Shown: piece by piece, positions 57,006-64,000 of the stretch
Layout of the letters: the number at the start of each line of letters is the position of its first letter
Position numbering within the stretch: position 1 is the first letter of the stretch
Assembly (NCBI RefSeq): GCF_042477335.2
Contig: NC_091255.1
Span: 16,904,501-16,968,500, forward strand
DNA length: 64,000 bases
Direction: 5' to 3'
From: Ovis canadensis
Lineage: Eukaryota; Chordata; Mammalia; Artiodactyla; Bovidae
Position numbers and translations under genes: made by a program
The notes under the pieces: generated by a model
The model's database searches: none
Seen by the model: the letters and a program-made list of their open reading frames with translations, nothing else
Told to the model about the DNA's origin: nothing

Positions 57006-58094
57006 AGCACCGCTCACACCATTCCTTATCATCGCCATCGTCACCGCCAGCAGCAGCAGCATGACCATCACCCACTTACTCCCCAGCCTCCTACCCTGAG
57101 TCCCTGTGTTCTCGCCTATCCCAAGGAGCCGTCACTGCGTTCTGGGGGGCCTCCTCGAGACCAGTGCACAGCCTCCCATCTTTTTCCGGCTTCATTTTTC
57201 TGGTATTTTCAAGACACCCAAATATCTGCCCTGGAGGAAACTTTTGCGACAAGACGCTCTCTCATTCTCAAAGTGAGCTGATTGAAAACCGAGGCTCGCT
57301 CCCTCGGCCCGAGGCCTTCCCTCCCTCTGCAGCCAGGGCCCCTCTCTCCTTCTCCCTCGGGCAGAAGCTTCATCCGCCAGGCAGGCGGGCGCTGCCTACC
57401 GCCTGACGGCTCTGGGGGGAGCCTGCCTGTTCCTCCTTCCGTTCTCTAAATGCTCACAGATGTCCGTCTGCTTTCTTCTGTTGTGTGCCTTCCAAAAGCC
57501 GGGGGAAGATCAGACACTTGTAAATATTTTAGTCCCGCTTTTTCTTTCTCTCTTACTATCAAAAGAAGTAGGAGGTGGTGAGGGGATGTTTTTCTCCTTC
57601 CGGGTGGAGTTGAAGTTGGCAAAACCTGAAAACAACTTCATTTCCTCTCCTTGGAGAATAGGATTGGTGTATTAGCTGACCAGGGAATTACAGTGAACTC
57701 TTAACCCCTGTTCCTGCTCCATAGACTCTTGACAAGCATTAAAAGAAACTTAAACTAGAGAGTCACCAGCATGGACGCAGACTGAAGTGAGGTCGGGGCA
57801 GGGTCCAGCGTGGGCAGTCGGCCTCTGGATTGTTGCAGCAACCTTGGATAAGGGAATCGCCCCCCAGGAGGAAAGGACAGAATGATCGCTGGCAGCCTAA
57901 GATGAGACTGGGAGAAGGCTAAGGACAGGTTACAAGCATGCATGTTAAATACCACAATAGCATTTTTCAGAAAGAACCAGAAGGCTTAAAATAGGCAGGA
58001 ATATTGTCACAGGTGTCAGAACCTTCAAAGTTTATATCTGAGCAGTAAAATATTTATTCTAGAAGGTGTGGTATATGGGACAAAGTCACTCCAA
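57006..58094. other. Unique sequence, about 1.1 kb
   Basis: No repeat or gene is recognised. GC-rich at 57290-57430. Confidence 0.35.
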
Positions 58095-58640
58095 ATTGAA
58101 AGACTCAAATCAGGACTCCTGTGGGAGTGTAAATTCATGCAAAATCTTTGAAAAGCAAATTGGCTAAATGAGTCAAGAGCCATAAAAATACCCATCATCT
58201 TTGACTCAGAAATCCCGTTTCTGGGGTTGGATCCTAAGGCAATTGCTCCAAAAACAGAGAAAAAAAACAAGATGTTTGCTATGGTGTTATTTATAATAGC
58301 AAAAACAAAACAGCAAAAATGGAAGCAGCCCATCTGCCCATTTATAGGGAAAGAGAAAAATCTTCTGGGGGAGCCATCTGGCAGCATGCCTCTTATGAAG
58401 AGCATGTGACCACACGGAGGCATTTTATCACAAGGTTGGAAATGACAGTTACATAGAAAACTGTGTAGACTAGACTTCCAATCATCATCACAAAATGATG
58501 GGGACTGTGGACTTAAAAAAAAAAAACTACTGAAATAAAATAGACAAAAATACATATTTATGCTTGTGACTGGGTGATGGTGCTAGATTTTTTTCCCTCT
58601 ATATTTCAGTCTTTTTTTTTTCTCCCAAGAGTTTTTAAAG
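58095..58640 (+). repeat. L1M LINE 3' end, sense
   Basis: AAAGCAAATTGGCTAAATGA, TGACTCAGAAATCCCGTTTC, TGTTATTTATAATAGCAAAA and GTTGGAAATGACAGTTACAT follow the L1M 3' region. Confidence 0.82.
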
Positions 58641-59734
58641 GAGTGTTTCACTTTTAAAATGGAAAATATCATTATTAGCCTTCTAGTTAGGAAGCCCATC
58701 AAGAGTTGTTGCGTTAATGTCTAGATGAAAAGTTTTACAGGGAGGCCATCTTCCCAGAATTCTTTTCATTCCGTTGTTAGTGGTGTTAAAATTCTGCTAT
58801 TCTGAGCATAGTATTGCATCTCTACTCCCTCAAAATGCCCACATTCCCTTAGCTTCCACCCCAAGCAGAGAAGATATTGGGTAGGACAGAAGCAATTATG
58901 GTGTATACAGTGAAGTATAGACTTGGTTACACAGGAAGACCCACAGGAAGTTAAGATACAATCTTCCACGGGGTGACCTGATTTGCCTGCAACACTGCGT
59001 TCTCCTGGTCAGATCTCCTAGACGATCTGACCTTCCAGCCTTCTGTGTTTGGGGCCAGCATCTTGCAGAATGCAGATAAGGGGGGGACAGCAGAAATGGA
59101 GAAGCAGGAGGGTCTGAGTATGAGAAATCCTTCTCCCCAGGCCTGCAGAAACAGTCTGAGACCTATAGGCTGGGAGCGTCAGGAGCTTGGGCTGGGTCCC
59201 CAACACCCAGAAGTCCCCTCCCCGCAGCTGCTGCAGAAAAGAGAAAAACAGGCAGGTAGGAAAGTCTGGGACTCACCACCTTGGATCCTAAAGACCCCAA
59301 GCTGCTGGCAGGGAATCCCTTGGCGGGTATGAGACAGGGAGCCCCAGCGTGCTGCATGAGGCCCTGCTCGAGTTCCTGTTTCGAAGGGCCGAAGCCCTTG
59401 GTCAAAGGATCATCCCGAGTGAGTGAACTCCAGGGGCAGGGGATTGTGGCTTAAAGGATATATTTTTGCCTCCTACTTGAGATAAACTGCAAGACTTGCC
59501 TCTTAATTATGACTGTCCTATTTATGAAAGTGAAAGGGACCTGTTAATAAACGCATAAGGTAACAAACGAAAAGGGTGCCATCCTCAAAAGGCCCTCACC
59601 TTGTCAGAGCCAGCCCTCATCTGCAGCTTCCACGTGACTTGAACGGTTCTGGGTCTTTGAACTCTCTGACTTTCTCCTCATCCATACCCCTCTCAACCTG
59701 AACACCCATCCCACCTCCGTTCACATACCTTTAT
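58641..59734. other. Unique sequence, about 1.1 kb
   Basis: No repeat or gene recognised. Confidence 0.35.
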
Positions 59735-60042
59735 TTACTTATTTATTTTATTTTTGCCTGCACTGTGCGCAGGCTTCCTTTAGTTGTGGCAAGCAGGGGT
59801 ACTCTCTATTTGCGGTGCATGGGCTTCTCACTGTGGGGGCTGCTTCTGCTGCGGAGCACTGGTTCTAGGGCGCACCGGCTCCAGTAGTTGCGGCCCGAGG
59901 GCTCTAGAGCAAGGGCTCAATAGTTGTGGCGCACAGGCTTGGTTATTCCGCGGCACGTGGAATCTTCCTGGACCAGGTATCAAACCCGTGTCCCTCGCAT
60001 TGGCAGGTGGATTCTTAACCGCTGGACCACCAGGAAAGTCCC
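59735..60042 (-). repeat. CHR-type long SINE, antisense
   Basis: A TTATTTATTTTATTTTTGCC tail, then GGGCTTCTCACTGTGGGGGC and CCGCTGGACCACCAGGAAAG. Confidence 0.9.
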
Positions 60043-60099
60043 TGTGCATGTACCCTTTGTTCAGCCAAAGAACTGGAATTAAATAAGTAAGTAAAAAGC

Positions 60100-60415
60100 A
60101 GACTTACAGAGAAACATTTCAGAGTATAATCAATCCTATGTACCTTTTCCCCAGGTTTAATAATTATCAACTCATGGCCAAACTTACTTCATCTGCACTC
60201 CCACCATTTCCTCCTTCTCCACCAATCATTTTGAAGCAAATCTCAAATGCGACATTATTTCATCCATAAAGAGTTCATATGTAAAAAATAAAGTCTTTTT
60301 CAGAACCATTGTCCCTACGCCATGCTCACCCTAAAGGAGTTAACAATAATTCTTCAAGATCATGTATCCAGGCAATGTTTAATTTTTCCTGATTATTTCA
60401 TACTTTTTTTCTGTC
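60100..60415 (-). repeat. Probable L1M 3' UTR fragment, antisense
   Basis: CATTTTGAAGCAAATCTCAA, TTTCATCCATAAAGAGTTCA and AAGGAGTTAACAATAATTCT match a widespread L1M 3' UTR segment. Confidence 0.6.
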
Positions 60416-60879
60416 TTTTTGAGTCAATGTCCAAATACGGTGCCTGTAATTTTAATTGATTGTCATATCTCAAGACAAAAGCTGGATTCCAAATTCTGAA
60501 ATTACCAAATCCAAATTTAAGACAGGTATCAAAATGAGGGTGTAAATAGGTGCCAGTCATCAAAACCAAGCATTCATTCATTAACTCATCCAACAGATAT
60601 TTATCAAGGACCTTGGATGTACCAGGCCTGTGCACTCCGCTAGTACATAATGGTGGATGTAATTGCTTCTAAAAACTGTACCACAGAGGGAGTCTGATGA
60701 AGAAGGCAGACGTTAATCAAATGTTTGTAAATATTGCAAGTAAATGTGGTATTTAAAAGATTGAAAAGTGCTGTGAGGAAAGTTCCTACAGGTACCATAA
60801 CAAAGAGTCTATATAACTCTAAAGGACAGAATTAAGATCAATAGATTAAGTATTGGGGAACCAGATTTGGGCACAGTAG
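60416..60879. other. AT-rich sequence, unassigned
   Basis: The phrase CATCCAACAGATATTTATCA is a common old-repeat motif. No gene is recognised. Confidence 0.35.
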
Positions 60880-61400
60880 TGGAAAAAATTAAAAATCACT
60901 GAGCATCAAAAGAAGCAAGAATATATGATCCATCAGGAAGAGAAAAATCAACTGCCAGAAACAGATCCAGAGGTGACAAAGATGGTAGAATTAATAGAAA
61001 GGGAGCTAAAATAGCTAACACTCAATATGTCCAAGAAGGTAGAGGAAAGCAACCATGGTAAGAATGGACATGGAAAGTATATTTTTTTAAAGGCCCCAAT
61101 AAAATTTTGCCAACATTAAGCAAAAGAAAGCAAGAGTTGCAAAATATCAAAGTGTATTTCAGAACAAGAATATTTGCAGGGTTAAGGGTCATTTTATAAT
61201 AATAAAGAAGTAAATTCATCAAAAGGACATAATAATCATAAATATTTATACACCAAAACAGAGAGCTTCAAAATACATGAAGCATAATGTTATTCACAGG
61301 CAACATAACTGTGTACATGGCAATCCAAAAAGATACAGAAAAGAATTAAATTAATAAGCAATTTATCAAAGTGACTAGATAAAGGATCAATATACAATCT
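60880..61400 (+). repeat. L1M LINE ORF2 fragment, sense
   Basis: AAATTCATCAAAAGGACATA, ATTTATACACCAAAACAGAG and TTCAAAATACATGAAGCA match sense L1 ORF2. All frames are closed. Confidence 0.75.
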
Positions 61401-62636
61401 TTTCCATTTTAGCCACTCTGGTGGGTGTACAGTAGTATCACATTGTAGTTTTAATTTGCATTACCAGGGTGAAATTTTAATACGTTTATTGACTATTCAA
61501 GAAATTTCCTGTACAAGTGCTTTGCCCGTTTTCCTATTGGGTTGTCTCTTTTTTCTTTATTGACTTGTAGGAGTTGTTTATATATTCCGTATACGGGTCC
61601 TTTGATAGACATACGCACGGCAAGTATTTTCTTCCACTCTCTGTGGTTTGCCTTTGCACTTTTGACCCAGTTGTAAATTCACTACATTTTTTGTTTTGCT
61701 TTGTGATTCTGGAACTGAACTCTGAAGATATTTCTCCTTTGACAGCTGGCTTGAAGACATGCTTTGCCAGTAGCAGAGACTGGAGGCTGGTTGCAAGGCT
61801 GGAAGCAGAGGCACCTTATGCCCTCTGCTGTTCTAGTTTTGCATGGAGCAGGGAACGGGCAGTGTACCGGGGCCCCTGTAGTTAACCACAGCAGTGGACT
61901 GCCTTTGTAGTTCGGGGGCAAGTACTCTTCAGCCGTGTGCTTTTCTGCGGCCAGAGCAGACAGGGAGTTCCACGGCAGTCGGCAGTCACGCCGCCTTCTC
62001 AGAGGGGAGGATCTCAGCCTCACGGGGCTCCCTTTCTAAGTTTTAGCTTGTTTATTTTTCCCTCTGGCTGGGGTAGCAGCTCTTTCCAGTAGTTAACTAC
62101 TTTTTTATTATACCTTAGCATTCTCTTTACCTTTTAAAATAATGAACCCTCCTTTTCCTTTCCTTTATATTATATTTTTATATTAAATTTCCCTGTTCAT
62201 AGTGTTCCATAATTTGTCCCCTGACTGGATTCCGACTTCACTTTCATGATAGCAGCATTTGGTGAATAAAATCTTAATGTGCTTTGACAGCTTTCTCGAC
62301 AATCAATTGGTCCAACATGTGTTGGTCTAGTTCTGGGCTTTCTCATTATGTTCTATTGATCTGTGTAGTTGTCTTTATACCAATACCACCCTCTTGATGA
62401 TGGAGGCTATATAATAAATTCTCAAAATCAGATAGTATTAGTTTTCCGACTTTATTATTTTTCAAGTTTGTTTTGGCTATTTTCAGCTTTTTGAATTTTC
62501 AGGAAATTTTAGAAACAGCTTGTCAGTTTCTATAAAAAATGTCTTCTGGGACTTTAACTGGGATCTGTTGAATCTATCGATCACTCCGGGTTGAATTAAC
62601 ATCTTCACAAAATTGAATCTTCTGATTCATGAACTC
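61401..62636 (-). repeat. L1M LINE ORF2/3' region, antisense, split near its middle
   Basis: The left part (61401-61736) has GTTTTAATTTGCATTACCAG and ATTGACTTGTAGGAGTTGTT. The right part (about 62293-62636) has TGTTCTATTGATCTGTGTAG and ATCAGATAGTATTAGTTTTC. The piece between is not L1-like. Confidence 0.8.
61748..62281. repeat. Unclassified 534-bp insertion in L1M
   Basis: It is bounded by an 11-bp direct repeat CTTTGACAGCT (61737-61747 and 62282-62292). Its first half is GC-balanced and its second AT-rich, with AATAAA near the right end (GTGAATAAAATCTTAATGTG). It may be an old LTR or other retroelement; no family is recognised. Confidence 0.4.
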
Positions 62637-63400
62637 AGGCTCCCATAACAACGCACCATCAACTGGGTAGCTTAAACAACAGAAATTTATAGGGACTTCT
62701 CTGGTAGTACAGTGGATTAGAATCTGCCTGACACCGGGGGACACAGGTTGGATCCCTGGTCCGGGAGGATGTCACATGCCGCAGAGCAACTAAGCCCGTG
62801 TGTCACAACTACTGAGCCTGCGCTCTAGAGCCCGAGTGCCCTGGAGCCCGTCCTCTGCAACAAGGGGAGCCAGTGCAGTCAGAAGCCCACCCTCCACAAC
62901 TAAACAGTAGCCCCACTCCCTGCAGTTATTAATAGAGGAAGTGACAAAGACCCAGCACGGCCAAATATAAATCAATAAAATAAAAAGAATAAACCCAAAG
63001 AGGACTTAATTATTAAAAAAAAAAAAAACAGTAACAGAAATTTATCTCTCACAGTTCTGGAGGCTGGGAAGCCCAAGATCAAGGTGGTAGGCAGGAAGGT
63101 TTCATTCTGAGGCCTCTTCTCTTCTCTCAGCTTATAGATAGCTGCCATCTGGCTGTGTGCTTACATAATTTCTCCCTGCATACACCAGAAAGAGAGAAAG
63201 AGAGGGCTCTCTGGTGTTGCTTCTCATATGGACACTAATCCTATCAGATCAGGACTGTCTAACCTTACAACTTCATTTAATCTTGACTATTTCCTAGGAG
63301 GTTCCACCTGCAAATACAGTCGCATGGTTGGTGAGGGGGTTAGAGCTTCAGTATACGGATTTGGGGGATGGGGGGAAGAACACAGTTTAGTCCATAGCAA
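62637..63400 (-). repeat. MLT1/MST-type solo LTR (ERVL-MaLR), antisense, split by a CHR SINE
   Basis: CAACTGGGTAGCTTAAACAA, CTCTCACAGTTCTGGAGGCT, GGGAAGCCCAAGATCAAGG and a late GTATACGGATTTGGGGGATG follow the antisense MaLR LTR. No internal viral genes remain. Confidence 0.85.
62691..63032 (+). repeat. CHR-type long SINE with 13-bp target duplication
   Basis: AACAGAAATTTAT is repeated at 62678-62690 and 63033-63045 inside the MLT1 LTR. The body runs from AGGGACTTCTCTGGTAGTAC to a poly(A) tail near 63030. Confidence 0.95.
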
Positions 63401-63410
63401 ACATCATATT

Positions 63411-63482
63411 GGAGAAGGAAATGGCAACCCGCTTCAGTATTCTCGCCTGCAAAATCGCATGACAAAGGAGCCTAATGGCTGA
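63411..63482 (+). repeat. BovA SINE fragment
   Basis: GGAGAAGGAAATGGCAACCC to ACAAAGGAGCCTAATGGCT: only the middle of BovA remains. Confidence 0.8.
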
Positions 63483-63510
63483 CCTAGACTGGCCTTGGCT
63501 TGTTCCAGGC

Positions 63511-63775
63511 CGTCTTTTTTTTTTAATTGAAGTATAGTTGATTTACAATGCTGTGTTTGTTTCAGGTCTACAACAAAGTGATTGACTTCTATCTATATAT
63601 AAACTGTGTGGGTATTCTTTCTTCAGAGTAATTTCCATTATAGGTTATTATAAAATATTGAATATAGTTCCTTCCCTATGCAGTAGTTCCTTGCTGTTTA
63701 TTTATTTTATATAGTGAGTGTGTATTTGTTAATTTGTTAATTTATTCCTCCCCTCATCTACAGTTTCTTAAGAGT
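63511..63775 (-). repeat. L1 3' UTR, antisense
   Basis: A poly(T) start, then AATTGAAGTATAGTTGATTT, CTACAACAAAGTGATTGACT and ATTTCCATTATAGGTTATTA: the same L1 family as the one at 15310. The BovB at 63776 cuts it. Confidence 0.88.
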
Positions 63776-64000
63776 TCAGTTCAGTTCAGTTACTCAGTCG
63801 TGTCCAACTCTTTGCGACCCCATGAATCGCAGCACGCCAGGCCTCCCTGTCCATCACCAACTCCCAGAGTTCACTCAGACTCACGTCCATCCAGTCAGTG
63901 ATGCCATCCAGCCATCTCATCCTCTGTCATCCCCTTCTCCTCCTGCCCCCAATCCCTCCCAGCATCAGGGTCTTTTCCAATGAGTCAACTCTTCACATGA
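63776..64000 (-). repeat. BovB LINE 3' end, antisense, runs off the window
   Basis: It starts with the reversed tail AGTTCAGTTCAGTTCAGTTA and continues to the window end at AGTCAACTCTTCACATGA. Its 5' extent is not visible. Confidence 0.94.

Noticed and set aside
62637..63400. Endogenous retrovirus with genes
   Set aside because: Only a solo LTR is present; no gag, pol or env sequence lies beside it.

Overview
The window is mammalian, specifically bovid (probably cattle), nuclear DNA. This is shown by many BovB (RTE) LINE copies, tRNA-Glu-headed Bov-tA and BovA SINEs, cetartiodactyl CHR-type SINEs and a bovine-type L1 3' end, all on a background of older mammalian MIR, L2, L1M, MER5 and MLT1 repeats. 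Single-copy sequence makes up roughly half of the window.

Only one intact protein-coding gene is supported: an intronless 153-codon gene on the minus strand at 14353-14814, recognised as CCDC182. From memory, human CCDC182 lies at 17q22 between MSI2 and MRPS23, so this is probably the matching interval on cattle chromosome 19. No exons of the neighbours are recognised, and the rest reads as a repeat-rich gene desert. Just upstream of CCDC182 is a compact promoter-like block with an inverted CCAAT box, a CRE-like site and an octamer.

Layout: 0.2-6 kb, old L1M and SINEs. 6.0-8.5 kb, a four-level nest in which an L1M holds a dimeric SINE, which holds a broken histone H4 retropseudogene, which holds a BovB. 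9-15 kb, scattered SINEs, MIRs and CCDC182. 15.3-16.6 kb, an L1 end hit by three younger insertions. 18.1-18.9 kb, a BovB inverted repeat with a 4 x 36-bp minisatellite. 19-27 kb, mostly unique, with two candidate regulatory blocks. 27.4-29.6 kb, a MIR interrupted by an L1 (itself hit by a SINE) and a BovB. 31.6-33.3 kb, unique. 35.8-37.5 kb, the longest BovB, with a 364-codon reverse transcriptase reading frame. 38-47 kb, mostly unique, with a candidate conserved element at 41.2-41.9 kb. 47-64 kb, hAT, L1M, L2, MIR, MLT1, CHR and BovB insertions, ending inside a BovB.

No prokaryotic-type system, CRISPR array, rRNA or functional tRNA is visible. The most notable structures are the histone H4 nest, the BovB hairpin with minisatellite, and the candidate regulatory blocks around CCDC182. 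Repeat family names come from remembered consensus sequences, and boundaries are approximate unless a target-site duplication is given.
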